NCBI GenBank assembly: GCA_965120415.1
Contig: CBCPNA010000036.1
Coordinates: 1-32,820 of the forward strand
Length of the DNA: 32,820 bases
DNA from: CBCPNA01 sp965120415
GTDB lineage: Bacteria; Bacillota; Clostridia; Lachnospirales; CAG-274
Direction: 5' to 3'
Shown here: positions 23,161-31,793 of the stretch, one piece after another
Position numbering within the stretch: the first letter of the stretch is position 1
How the letters are laid out: every line of letters starts with the position of its first letter
The notes under the pieces: model-generated
The model's database searches: none
Seen by the model: only the letters and a program-made list of their open reading frames with translations
What the model was told of the DNA's origin: nothing
Made by a program: the position numbers and the translations under genes

Positions 23161-25104
23161 TTAAACAATAAGTTTATTATTAATATCTTCATTAATTTTA
23201 TCTAAAAATAAGTCAATAGACATATTGCCTAAATCATTACCTCTATTTTTAACAGAAATTTCATTATTCAAAACTTCTTGTTCGCCAACAATAATAAGAT
23301 AAGGTATTCTTTCAAGTCTTGCCTCTCTTATTTTATAGCCTATCTTTTCATCTCTTAAATCTTTTTCTATACGTATACCGTTATTTTGTAAAGTATTTGC
23401 TATTTGGTCAGCATAGCTGTTAAATTTGGAGGAAATAGGTAAAACAATAGCTTGTATAGGCGCAAGCCATGTAGGAAAGTTACCGGCATATTTTTCTATA
23501 AGCATAGCTAGTGTCCTTTCATAACAGCCTAAAGAAGTCCTGTGGATAATAACAGGGTGCTGTTTTGTATTATCTTTATCTATATATGTCATATCAAAAA
23601 GTTTAGCGTTTAAAAAGTCTATTTGTACGGTAATTATTGTATCTTCTTTGCCATGTACATTTTTAAATTGTATATCTAATTTAGGCCCATAAAATGCTGC
23701 CTCTCCTTCTGCTTCTGTAAAATCAAGTTTAAGCTCATTTAAAAGCGTTCTCATAATACTTTGTGTTTCTTCCCACTGCTCTTTAGAGCCAGAATATTTT
23801 TCTGTATTGTTAGGATCCCATTTAGAAAATCTGTAGGTAACATCTTTATCTATACCAAAAGTTTTCATCATAAAATTAATTAAATCGACTACTTGCTTAA
23901 ATTCTTCTCCTAATTGTTCTTTTGTACATACTATATGCCCTTCAGAAATTGTAAATTGCCTAAGGCGTATAAGCCCGTGCATTTCTCCTGATGCCTCATT
24001 TCTAAATAGGGTAGATGTTTCTGCAAATCTAACAGGCAAATCTCTATAGCTATGAGAAGTTGCGTTATATATACTGTATTGGAAAGGGCATGTCATAGGT
24101 CTTAATGCAAAAACTTCGTTATCTTTATCTTCATCACCTAAAACAAACATATCCTCTTTATAATGTTGCCAGTGTCCAGAAATTTTGTATAAATCGCTTT
24201 TTGCCAAAAAAGGAGTTTTTGTTAATACATAACCTCTTTTGTATTCTTCATCTTCAACAAAACGTTGCAAAATTTGTATTATTCTTGCGCCTTTAGGCAT
24301 TAAAAGAGGAAGCCCTTGCCCAATAGTATCTGATGTTGTAAATAAAGAAAGCTCTCTACCTAGCTTATTATGGTCTCTTTTTTTAGCCTCTTCACGCTGT
24401 GTTAGAAATTCTTCAAGATGGCTAGCTTTTGTAAAGGCGGTTGCATATATCCTTGCTAGCATTTTGTTTTTTTCATTACCTTTCCAATAAGCACCAGAAG
24501 AGCCATCTTGATTTAAAATTTTGATAGCTTTTGCATATTTAGTACTTGTTAGATGAGGACCAGCACATAAATCGACAAATTCGCCTTGTTTATAAAAACT
24601 TATTGTATCATCTTCTTTTAAATCGTTTACTATTTCTATTTTATAAGGTTCATCTTGCTTTTTAAGAAAATCTAAAGCGTCTTTTTTAGAAAGGGTAAAT
24701 CTTTCGATAGGTAAATCTTCTTTTACGATGTTTTTCATTTCTTCTTCGATTTTTAAAAGCTCATCGCTAGAAAAAGGCTTGTGATCAAAATCGTAATAAA
24801 AGCCATCTTCTATAGCAGGGCCTATAGCCATTTTAGCATCAGGGAAGAGCCTTTTTACGGCTTGAGCCATTATATGAGCGGAGGTATGCCTTAAAATTTT
24901 AAGCCCTTCCTTGCTATCTATAGTGATTAAATTTAGGTTGCAGTCGCTTGTAATAATTGTTCGTATATCAACAAGCTTGCCATCTATAGTAGCGCCAGCG
25001 GTATTTCTTGCTAGCCCTTTGCTAATTTGTTTTGCTATATCTAAAACAGAAAGTCCCTTTTCAAATTCTTTAACAGAGCCATCTTTTAAAGTAATTTTAA
25101 TCAT
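23161..25104 (-). CDS. thrS: Threonyl-tRNA synthetase
   Basis: Class II synthetase that charges tRNA-Thr in the cytoplasm. 647 aa, full length: N-terminal TGS domain (1-60), the editing SAD domain (about 65-220, with HTSAHIMAQAVKRLFP and CAGPHL), the catalytic core with zinc-binding Cys in RPMTCPFQ and motif 2 FRNEASGEMHGLIRLRQF, motif 3 GCYERTLAML, and the C-terminal anticodon-binding domain (about 545-640). The ATG has AAAGGAG at good spacing. There is no room or signature for a T-box leader; instead a 23-bp inverted repeat lies 52 bases upstream. A decayed fragment of the same gene lies just downstream. Confidence 0.97.
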   Translation of the reverse strand: MIKITLKDGSVKEFEKGLSVLDIAKQISKGLARNTAGATIDGKLVDIRTIITSDCNLNLITIDSKEGLKILRHTSAHIMAQAVKRLFPDAKMAIGPAIEDGFYYDFDHKPFSSDELLKIEEEMKNIVKEDLPIERFTLSKKDALDFLKKQDEPYKIEIVNDLKEDDTISFYKQGEFVDLCAGPHLTSTKYAKAIKILNQDGSSGAYWKGNEKNKMLARIYATAFTKASHLEEFLTQREEAKKRDHNKLGRELSLFTTSDTIGQGLPLLMPKGARIIQILQRFVEDEEYKRGYVLTKTPFLAKSDLYKISGHWQHYKEDMFVLGDEDKDNEVFALRPMTCPFQYSIYNATSHSYRDLPVRFAETSTLFRNEASGEMHGLIRLRQFTISEGHIVCTKEQLGEEFKQVVDLINFMMKTFGIDKDVTYRFSKWDPNNTEKYSGSKEQWEETQSIMRTLLNELKLDFTEAEGEAAFYGPKLDIQFKNVHGKEDTIITVQIDFLNAKLFDMTYIDKDNTKQHPVIIHRTSLGCYERTLAMLIEKYAGNFPTWLAPIQAIVLPISSKFNSYADQIANTLQNNGIRIEKDLRDEKIGYKIREARLERIPYLIIVGEQEVLNNEISVKNRGNDLGNMSIDLFLDKINEDINNKLIV

Positions 25105-25155
25105 AAAAATTCTCCTTTATAAAAATGTTTGAAATAAAGCGTTTATTTATATTAT

Positions 25156-25218
25156 TATAGTGTATCACATTAAATTATTATATGCAAGGCGCTTTATAAT
25201 TTAATATGATACACTATA
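25156..25218. promoter_or_regulatory. 23-bp inverted repeat upstream of thrS
   Basis: Arms 25156-25178 and 25196-25218 (outer part TATAGTGTATCA / TGATACACTATA) match at 22 of 23 positions, the exception being a G-U-compatible change, around a 17-base loop that contains the only GC-rich bases (CAAGGCGC). No U-run follows, so it is not a terminator. The only plausible thrS -35 (TTGCAT, minus strand, 25182-25187) falls in the loop. It could be an operator, a leader-RNA hairpin or a small inserted repeat. Confidence 0.6.
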
Positions 25219-25228
25219 GAAAAATAAA

Positions 25229-25281
25229 ATTGGTATAAACAGCATGAAAATTATATAATCATACATACTGTTTACACCAAT
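25229..25281 (-). terminator. Terminator of the abrB-pilZ operon
   Basis: 14-bp arms (ATTGGTATAAACAG / CTGTTTACACCAAT, one wobble) with a 25-base loop, followed on the minus strand by TTTTATTTTTC. Confidence 0.75.
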
Positions 25282-25308
25282 GATAAAAAGAGGGAATATC
25301 ATTTATAT

Positions 25309-25995
25309 TTATTTATTTGTGCTTTTATTTATTATGTATGATGAAATATATGTTTTATCTTGTTTTTTAATATTTTTAAAGCAGGCTCTGTAACAATATT
25401 TAAAATCTTTATCATAATGTTCAACTGCTAATATAGATGCGATACAGACAATATTTTGCTCTTCTAAAGGTATACTAATTTTTATTAAATTATTTATATT
25501 AAAAGCAGTATCAGAAAAAAACTTAATACCTCCAGCGCTAATATTTTGGGTAAGCCCCATGCAAGAAAGAGCTGTATCTTTTAAAAGGCTTTCATTAGAT
25601 GTATCTTTAATAGAATCGAACTTGATATCTATAGATATATCTAGCCTAATATTTAAGCGACGTTGGATTAAAATAGTTTCTTTTTTTAATAATTTTGCTT
25701 TAAAGCAATAAATATTGCCTTTAAAAAAATGTTCTTTAATGCTTATGTAATTTTTTAAAATACCACGTTTTGTTTTAAATATTATGCCGTATTCAGAATT
25801 TTGAGGTAGGGTAATAACATTGCCATTTATCATAGGGGCTAAAATATTAATTTCGTCTTCAGATATAGCTGTATCTAGCTTTGTTAAAATAGGGTATTCA
25901 AAATTTATGTCGTTTAAAAGCACTATACCGACTTTAGTCCCTCTTTTTAGGTTAAATATTTCGGTATTACTTATTATAGTTTGTATATCTTCCAT
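25309..25995 (-). CDS. PilZ-domain c-di-GMP-binding protein (YcgR-like)
   Basis: 228 aa with two parts. Residues 1-105 form a strand-rich N-terminal domain like the YcgR/PilZN-type partner domain. Residues about 108-220 form a PilZ domain with the c-di-GMP motifs intact: RRxxxR at 112-117 (QRRLNIRLD) and NxSxxG at 151-156 (NISAGGIKF). It is therefore expected to bind cyclic di-GMP. Relatives act as flagellar brakes or control exopolysaccharide and surface behaviour. No flagellar gene is in this window. The gene follows the abrB-like gene by 8 bp and has a poor Shine-Dalgarno of its own, so it depends on the operon. Confidence 0.82.
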   Translation of the reverse strand: MEDIQTIISNTEIFNLKRGTKVGIVLLNDINFEYPILTKLDTAISEDEINILAPMINGNVITLPQNSEYGIIFKTKRGILKNYISIKEHFFKGNIYCFKAKLLKKETILIQRRLNIRLDISIDIKFDSIKDTSNESLLKDTALSCMGLTQNISAGGIKFFSDTAFNINNLIKISIPLEEQNIVCIASILAVEHYDKDFKYCYRACFKNIKKQDKTYISSYIINKSTNK

Positions 25996-26003
25996 AGGCG
26001 ATA

Positions 26004-26306
26004 TTAATTTACATTTTGCTCATCTTCAAATACGATTTTGTCTAGGTTAGATATTTCAAAGCCAGCAAGCTTTGCAAGCTCTAATATGGATCTTTTTGAT
26101 ATTTTTTTGCCTTTATATTCTATAAGGTCACTCATCTCTCCTGTAAATATATCTGTAGGGTTATATTTTTTTAAAATAATTTGATCGTTGTTTGTAAAAA
26201 TTTCAAGAGGATCCTTAATATTTATTTCAAGATTTTTTCTAAGCTCTATAGGTAAAACTATCCTACCGAGTTCATCAACTTTACGTACTATACCAGTAGA
26301 TTTCAT
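26004..26306 (-). CDS. AbrB-family transition-state regulator
   Basis: 100-aa swapped-hairpin DNA-binding protein. The N-terminal AbrB domain is textbook: MKSTGIVRKVDELGRIVLPIELR then KNLEINIKDPLEIF and IILKKY. The C-terminal half (about 55-100) is a short helical dimerisation region, as in AbrB and Abh. Members repress stationary-phase and sporulation genes during growth. The ATG follows AAGGAG. It is first in an operon with the PilZ gene and has its own promoter (26353-26381). Confidence 0.92.
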   Translation of the reverse strand: MKSTGIVRKVDELGRIVLPIELRKNLEINIKDPLEIFTNNDQIILKKYNPTDIFTGEMSDLIEYKGKKISKRSILELAKLAGFEISNLDKIVFEDEQNVN

Positions 26307-26352
26307 GTATAAATTCTCCTTTCATTTACATCGTTATATTTGTCTTATTAAA

Positions 26353-26381
26353 ATAATAACATAACTGAAAAAAAAAGTCAA
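26353..26381 (-). promoter_or_regulatory. Sigma-A promoter of the abrB-pilZ operon
   Basis: On the minus strand TTGACT (26376-26381), 17-bp spacer, TATTAT (26353-26358), 46 bases upstream of the ATG. Confidence 0.85.
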
Positions 26382-26534
26382 TTATTAAAATAAAGTGTAA
26401 TTTTGTGAAAAATAGTTATTTTAGCATTTATTTTTAACAAATATATATACTAATTCAGAAAAAAATATTATTTTAAATATAAATTTTCAAAAAAAAAATG
26501 ATAAAAATTTTAAATAATTTTATTTTGCAATTTA

Positions 26535-26563
26535 TGAATAAATAATTTTTTTTTGAAAAATAT
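26535..26563 (+). promoter_or_regulatory. Possible forespore (sigma-G-like) promoter of the ger operon
   Basis: TGAATA (26535-26540) and AAATATA (26557-26563) are about 16 bp apart, loosely matching the sigma-G pattern (TGAATA near -35, CATAMTA near -10), and fit the start of the ger operon. No sigma-A promoter is evident in 26382-26552, which is almost pure A+T. Confidence 0.3.
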
Positions 26564-26597
26564 AGAATTAGGTAAATTTTTTTTAGGAGGTAAAATA

Positions 26598-28109
26598 TTG
26601 TTAATAAGTAAAGATATAGAAAAGAACATAGCTTATTTTGAAAGCAGATTTAAAGATTTTGGCGATCTTGTTAAAAGAGAAATTCCACTTGGTAAAAATG
26701 AAGATATAAATATATATCTAGGATATATAGATGTTATGACAGACAAAAACTTTATAGATAATATTTTGGAAAACTTGATGCTAGAGCTTAAAGAGATTGA
26801 CCCAAAATTAAAAACTATTAAAGAAAATATTTTTAACGGAATAAAAGATTCTGGCTTAACAACAGCTGATTTAACAGAAGAAGATGATTTTGAAAAAGCG
26901 ATAGATGCAGTATTGGCGGGCGACACAGTTGTTTTTATAAATGGCTTTGAAAAGTGCATTATGTTATCTACAAAGGGCTTTCCAAGGAGGGGGGTAGAAG
27001 GCTCCGATACAGAAGTTGTGGTACAAGGGGCAAAAGATGCCTTTACAGAAACATTTAGGATAAATAGCGTATTAATAAGAAGAAGGATAAGAGATACTAA
27101 TCTAAAGCTTTTGCAAATGAGAATAGGGCGAAGAAGTAAAACAGATATAGGTATAATGTATATGGAAAATTTGGTAAGAGAAGAAATATTAGAAGAAGTT
27201 AAAAAAAGGCTTAAAAAAATAGATATAGATGCTATATTAGATAGCGGATATATAGAGCAGTTTATAGAAGACGATTATTTATCCCCCTTTCCACAAATGC
27301 AGCTAACAGAACGCCCAGACAAAACAGCAGCAGCTCTTTTAGAGGGTCGGATAGCTATTATAGTAGACAATACTCCTTTTGTAATAATAGTGCCGGTTGT
27401 TTTGGCTAGTTTTTATCAAGCGGCAGAAGACTATTATCAGCGATTTCAAATAATGAGTTTTATAAGAATAATAAGATATATAGCTGGAGCTATAGCGGTA
27501 TTTTTGCCTGGATTTTATATAGCAGCTACAATATATCACCCCTCTATGATACCTATGGAGCTTATGCTAAAAATGTCTGAAGCAAGAAAAACTGTACCTA
27601 TACCAGCAGTATTAGAAATACTAATTATGGAAATAGCGTTTGAAACACTAAGAGAGGCTGGTATAAGGTTGCCAAAAGCGATAGGAAGCACCCTTGGTAT
27701 AGTGGGGGGTATAATAATAGGGCAAGCGGCGGTAGAGGCCGGTATAGTAAGCCCTATTGTCGTGATTGTTATAGCGCTTACAGCTATTTGTAGCTTTGCG
27801 ATACCTAGCGTACAGCTTGTTGCCGGATATAGGCTTACTAAATATTTTGTTATTTTTTTATCTTCTATTTTAGGTATTTTAGGATTTTGGATAGCGATTT
27901 TAGCTATTTTAATACATTTAGCTAGCTTAAAAAGTTTTGGTATACCGTATTTATACCCTTTTGTATCTGTTTCTAAAACAAGCTTAAAACAAATAAAAGA
28001 TACTATTTTAAAATTTCCTATTTTTACAATAAATAAAAGACCGATATTTACTAAAAAAGGGCAAAGGACAAGGCTTAACTTTTCTAAAGAAAAAAAGGAG
28101 GATTTATAA
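26598..28109 (+). CDS. gerA: Spore germinant receptor subunit A (GerA family)
   Basis: A subunit of a germinant receptor in the inner spore membrane. 503 aa. The N-terminal half (about 1-240) is the soluble GerA domain and the C-terminal half has several membrane helices. The family hallmark PFPQMQLTERPDKTAAALLEGRIAI precedes the first helix (about 240-275), and GIRLPKAIGSTLGIVGG follows later. I start at TTG 26598, seven bases after AGGAGG. The frame is open 45 bases further upstream to another TTG, but that one has no ribosome-binding site. The C-terminal tail is basic. First gene of gerA-gerB-gerC; the germinant cannot be read from sequence. Confidence 0.93.
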   Translation: MLISKDIEKNIAYFESRFKDFGDLVKREIPLGKNEDINIYLGYIDVMTDKNFIDNILENLMLELKEIDPKLKTIKENIFNGIKDSGLTTADLTEEDDFEKAIDAVLAGDTVVFINGFEKCIMLSTKGFPRRGVEGSDTEVVVQGAKDAFTETFRINSVLIRRRIRDTNLKLLQMRIGRRSKTDIGIMYMENLVREEILEEVKKRLKKIDIDAILDSGYIEQFIEDDYLSPFPQMQLTERPDKTAAALLEGRIAIIVDNTPFVIIVPVVLASFYQAAEDYYQRFQIMSFIRIIRYIAGAIAVFLPGFYIAATIYHPSMIPMELMLKMSEARKTVPIPAVLEILIMEIAFETLREAGIRLPKAIGSTLGIVGGIIIGQAAVEAGIVSPIVVIVIALTAICSFAIPSVQLVAGYRLTKYFVIFLSSILGILGFWIAILAILIHLASLKSFGIPYLYPFVSVSKTSLKQIKDTILKFPIFTINKRPIFTKKGQRTRLNFSKEKKEDL

Positions 28110-28110
28110 A

Positions 28111-29214
28111 ATGTTTTCTAACAACAATATAGTATCTTTAAGGCAATTAAAATTGCTTTTAATACTAGACATTTTTGGAACATCTATAACGGTGCTGCCA
28201 AGAAAGCTAGCAGAATACGGAGGGCAAAACGGCTGGATTATTATGCTTATAAGCGTATTATTTGCTTTTGTTTGCCTTTTTTTAATAAATAATGTTGCGA
28301 GCCTTTTTCCTAAAGATAGCTTTTATAGCTATAGCTCAAAAATATTAGGCAAACCTTTAGGCTTTATTATAAGCATAGGCTTTTTGATAAAAATATTAAT
28401 ATCTATTGCGTTTGAAATAAGGATTTTTTCTGAAATTTTAAAAGAAATAATGTTATTTAATACTCCTTTTTGGATAATATCTATAAGCATGCTTGTTTTG
28501 GGCGGATACATGGCAAGCAAAGGTTACGAGGCAAGGGGTAGGATAGCAGAAATACTTATATTTGTTGTATTTATACCATTTTTTATTTTATTTTTTATAG
28601 CTTTATTTGATTTAGACTTTTCTAATTTGAAGCCTATTTTAAAAGAAACAAGCGTAAATAATATGCTAAGTGGGGCTTTATATGCTTTATTTTATTTTTC
28701 TGGGCTTGAGTTTATTTTGCTTGTTTATCCTTATATTAAAGATAAAAAAGAAATAAAAAAGGTAACATTTAAAGCTTTATTATTTATAGGTATAGTGATG
28801 GTATTAATAAGTATAATAACTATAGCAAGGTTTGGAAAATATGATTTGGTAAATCAAATGTGGCCTGTTTTAGAAATGATGGATAGTATGGATTTGCCTG
28901 GGTCTTTTGTTGAAAGGCAAAGCGCCCTTATTATGACATTTTGGATAATATCTATATTTATGATAGTTAATGCTGGCATATTTTTTTCTTCATTATTATT
29001 AAAAGATATTTTTAAAAAAGGTACACATACAAAATATATATGTTTTTGTATACCTTTTATATATATTGTAGCGTTACTTCCTAAAAATATTTATAATGTA
29101 TATCATTTGATGGACATGTTTTACAAATATTTTGGGTTATTATATTTATTTATAATACCTTTAATATTATTAATTTTAGCAAAAATAAGGGGGCTTAAAG
29201 ATGAAAAAAATTAG
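28111..29214 (+). CDS. gerB: Spore germinant receptor subunit B (GerB family permease)
   Basis: Membrane subunit of the germinant receptor, 367 aa, with about ten predicted helices and the APC-transporter-like fold of the family. Typical regions include ISLRQLKLLLILDIFGTSI-like opening residues, the KILG loop (SSKILGKPLGFIIS) and the FARFGKYDLVNQMWPVLEMM-like stretch after helix 6 (about 230-250). It binds amino acids or related germinants in studied members. The ATG follows AAGGAGG and lies one base after the gerA stop region; the end overlaps gerC by 14 bp. Confidence 0.93.
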   Translation: MFSNNNIVSLRQLKLLLILDIFGTSITVLPRKLAEYGGQNGWIIMLISVLFAFVCLFLINNVASLFPKDSFYSYSSKILGKPLGFIISIGFLIKILISIAFEIRIFSEILKEIMLFNTPFWIISISMLVLGGYMASKGYEARGRIAEILIFVVFIPFFILFFIALFDLDFSNLKPILKETSVNNMLSGALYALFYFSGLEFILLVYPYIKDKKEIKKVTFKALLFIGIVMVLISIITIARFGKYDLVNQMWPVLEMMDSMDLPGSFVERQSALIMTFWIISIFMIVNAGIFFSSLLLKDIFKKGTHTKYICFCIPFIYIVALLPKNIYNVYHLMDMFYKYFGLLYLFIIPLILLILAKIRGLKDEKN

Positions 29215-30370
29215 AATTATAAGCTTTATAAGCATTATAATTTTTATAAGTATATTTTTAACTGGTTGTTTTGATAAGGTAGAATTAGAAGATAGAGCAT
29301 TAGTATTAGGTATAGGTATAGATAAATACGAAGATACAGAAGATGCAGAAAATACAGAAGATACAGAAAAATCATTTTTTGTATCGCTTTCTATGCCCCT
29401 TTCAAATTCTAGCCAAAATACAGAAGGAGGAGAAGAAAATACAGAAGATGCAAAAACACTAAAGAAAGGGGCAGGCAAGACGGTATTTGACGCTTTATCT
29501 GTATTAGATGAAAAGACTAGCCAAAATTTATATTACGGACATTTGAAAGTAGCTATTTTGGGCGAAGAAGTATTAAAAGATGAAAGCCTTTTAAGAGAAA
29601 CTATAGATTTTTTAGAAAGAAATAAAGAAATAAGTAGAAAAATTATTATATTAGCATCTAGCACAAAAGCAGAAGATATTTTAAGCACAGTACCAGAAGA
29701 AGAAAATATAATGGGGTTATATATAAACAATTTTTATAAAAATGCAAAAAATAGAACATATTTTTCTTACAAAAAGAGCCTTGAAGATATAGTAAAAGAT
29801 TTTTTAGCAAATGATGGAGATACCGTTATACCGGCTATAGAAAGTACAGAGGGAGATATAAACTATTTTGGGCTTTGTGTATTAAAAGATTATCAGCTTG
29901 CTGGTTATTTAAGCGCAGAGGAGGTAAAGCCCTTTTTGCTTTTAAAAGATAAAAATTATTTAGGTACACTTACGATAGATACAGAAGATATAGCATCTTC
30001 TATAGAAATATTAAAAAAAAATATAAAAACAAGCTTTAATGAAGACGGGGGTAAAATAATTTATAACGTAGATTTGAACATAAATGGAGAAATTTTTGAA
30101 TACAACAATAAAAATGATACTACAGAAATATCAAAAAATTATGCTACACTACAAGAAGAATATGCAAAATATTTAAAACAATCTATGTTAGATATGCTTA
30201 ATAAAATAAAGGATATAGGAGCAGATGTAATAGGGCTTAAAGAAGAAATAAGAAAAAATAATTATGATTTGTATGAAAAATATAATTTGCAAAATACAGA
30301 TATATATAATTTTTTAGAATTTAATGTTAATTGCGCTGTTAATATAAAAGGAGCTGGGGGGATAAAATAA
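29201..30370 (+). CDS. gerC: Spore germinant receptor lipoprotein C (GerC family)
   Basis: Lipoprotein subunit of the receptor, 389 aa. A signal peptide ends in the lipobox LTGC (Cys23), followed by the family start FDKVELEDRALVLGIGID. Three domains are expected; the C-terminal part (about 265-389) has SFNEDGGKIIYNVDLNINGEI and the final FNVNCAVNIKGAG strand. It is unusual in having two Thr/Glu/Asp-rich inserts at about 44-56 and 73-84 in the first domain, built from repeats of GAA-GAT-ACA-like codons. The ATG is inside the end of gerB with GGGGGG upstream. Last gene of the operon; no clear terminator follows. Confidence 0.92.
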   Translation: MKKIRIISFISIIIFISIFLTGCFDKVELEDRALVLGIGIDKYEDTEDAENTEDTEKSFFVSLSMPLSNSSQNTEGGEENTEDAKTLKKGAGKTVFDALSVLDEKTSQNLYYGHLKVAILGEEVLKDESLLRETIDFLERNKEISRKIIILASSTKAEDILSTVPEEENIMGLYINNFYKNAKNRTYFSYKKSLEDIVKDFLANDGDTVIPAIESTEGDINYFGLCVLKDYQLAGYLSAEEVKPFLLLKDKNYLGTLTIDTEDIASSIEILKKNIKTSFNEDGGKIIYNVDLNINGEIFEYNNKNDTTEISKNYATLQEEYAKYLKQSMLDMLNKIKDIGADVIGLKEEIRKNNYDLYEKYNLQNTDIYNFLEFNVNCAVNIKGAGGIK

Positions 30371-30459
30371 ATTTCAACTATTTAGAACATATGCATTTGT
30401 GCTTTGTAGAATGCTTTTAAAGGGGCTGGCTTTTGGCACTTTTTTATTATAAGCTAAAG

Positions 30460-30488
30460 TTGACAAAAATTTTTAAAAATGATATACT
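30460..30488 (+). promoter_or_regulatory. Sigma-A promoter of the Rpn-like nuclease gene
   Basis: TTGACA (30460-30465), 17-bp spacer, TATACT (30483-30488). Confidence 0.85.
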
Positions 30489-30567
30489 AAAATCTATTAA
30501 ATACGGAAGTTTTTGTACTTAAAATTAAAATTATGATACAATAGGCTTAAAAGATAAGGAGTAAATA

Positions 30568-31491
30568 ATGAAAAAAACTAACGATTTAACTCTTCTTGAC
30601 GACTTTTTATTTTGCAAAGTAATGGAAGATAAGGAAGAATGTATACATTTACTTAAAATAATTACCGGAAAAGATATAAAAAATATAGAATATATCGATA
30701 CACAAAAAGCGCTTGATTTAGCTCTTGATGCTAAAGGCGTTCGCCTTGATGTATTTGTTAAAGATGAAGATACTATGTATAATGTAGAAATGCAAGTTGC
30801 TAAAGAAAAAGATTTAGCCAAAAGAACAAGGTACTATATGTCTATGATGGATATGTATACAATAAAAAAAGGGAGCAAATACGGCAAACTTCCTAAAAGT
30901 ATTGTAATTGTTATATCGCCGTTTGATTATATAGGCAAAAATTTACCTATATATGAATTTGAGCGCTATTGCAATCAAGATAAAAATATAAAGTTAGATG
31001 ATGGCACCAAAACTATTTTTTTGAACTTAAAAGCTGATTTAAATAATTTAAAAAACGAAGATTTAAAAGCGTTTTGTAAGTATTTAAACGGTGAAGAAGT
31101 ACATAATAGTTTTGTGGATAGGTTAGATGAAAAAGTAAATAAAATTAAAAATAGTGAAAGGTTTCAGGTGAGTCGTATGAAAGCATTGGAATTAATGGAA
31201 GACAATTTGCAAAAAGGTATTGAAATAGGGATGGAAAGAGGGATGAAAAAAGGTAAAATAGAAGGCAAAATAGAAGGTAAAATAGAAGGTAAAATAGAAG
31301 GTAAAATAGAAGGCAAAATAGAAGGCAAAATAGAAGAAAGGCAAGACAGCATACAAAGGCAAATAAAATTATTAATAGAATTTAACCAAAGCAGAGAAGT
31401 AATAATTGATAGAATAATAAAAGATTATAATATAACAAAAGAAGAAGCAGAGAAACACTATAATAAATATAGTGACGGACAAAAATATTAA
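30568..31491 (+). CDS. Rpn-family / PD-(D/E)XK nuclease-transposase-like protein
   Basis: 307 aa. The N-terminal domain is a PD-(D/E)XK fold of the Rpn (recombination-promoting nuclease) type, often labelled 'nuclease family transposase': LLDDFLFCKVMED opening, then Asp61 (RLDVFV) and Glu74-x-Gln76 (NVEMQV), followed by RTRYYMSMMD and a KSIVIVISPFDYIG strand. It should cut DNA with metal. The C-terminal third is helical and contains seven exact GKIE repeats (about 229-256), a single charged helix of variable length. Such genes are often scattered in many copies per genome; only one is here. The ATG follows AAGGAG, and it has its own promoter. No terminal repeats were seen. Confidence 0.85.
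   Translation: MKKTNDLTLLDDFLFCKVMEDKEECIHLLKIITGKDIKNIEYIDTQKALDLALDAKGVRLDVFVKDEDTMYNVEMQVAKEKDLAKRTRYYMSMMDMYTIKKGSKYGKLPKSIVIVISPFDYIGKNLPIYEFERYCNQDKNIKLDDGTKTIFLNLKADLNNLKNEDLKAFCKYLNGEEVHNSFVDRLDEKVNKIKNSERFQVSRMKALELMEDNLQKGIEIGMERGMKKGKIEGKIEGKIEGKIEGKIEGKIEGKIEERQDSIQRQIKLLIEFNQSREVIIDRIIKDYNITKEEAEKHYNKYSDGQKY
31252..31335 (+). repeat. Seven tandem 12-bp repeats inside the Rpn-like gene
   Basis: Seven units of GGYAAAATAGAA (Y is T or C) head to tail, each coding Gly-Lys-Ile-Glu. The unit is a multiple of three, so slippage changes helix length without shifting frame. Confidence 0.95.
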
Positions 31492-31767
31492 TTCAAGACA
31501 TCTTTTAAAGTAGTTTTTATGCTTGAAAATCAAAAACAAATATAGCATATAGATCATATTAGGTTAGGAATTTGTATTTAAGGTAAAAATATTATTCATA
31601 TAAATTTGCTGGATAAAAAGCTTTCTTTTTTGTGGTTGCAAGGAAACATACACAAAATTCATTATTTTAAAAAAGGTTTGCAAAATATAAATGGTATAAT
31701 AATGATTTAATATATGAATGTTTTTTAGCTAGATTAATGCAAAAAATAATATAAAAGGTTATTATTT

Positions 31768-31793
31768 AAAGGCGTTTTATACGCCTTTTTTAT
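31768..31793 (+). terminator. Intrinsic terminator in the gene-free region
   Basis: 7-bp stem AAAGGCG / CGCCTTT with a 7-base loop, then TTT-ATTG. It may end the Rpn transcript 280 bases downstream of its stop, or an unannotated small RNA. Confidence 0.7.

Noticed and set aside
25105..25300. T-box leader for thrS
   Set aside because: No T-box core sequence or specifier hairpin, and an upstream operon's terminator occupies part of the space.
30568..31491. Active transposon around the Rpn-like gene
   Set aside because: No terminal inverted repeats or target duplications were found at its borders; the family name 'transposase' is historical.
31600..31720. Short open frame containing LLDKKLSFLWLQGNIHKIHY
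   Set aside because: No start signal or recognisable family; compatible with chance in AT-rich DNA.
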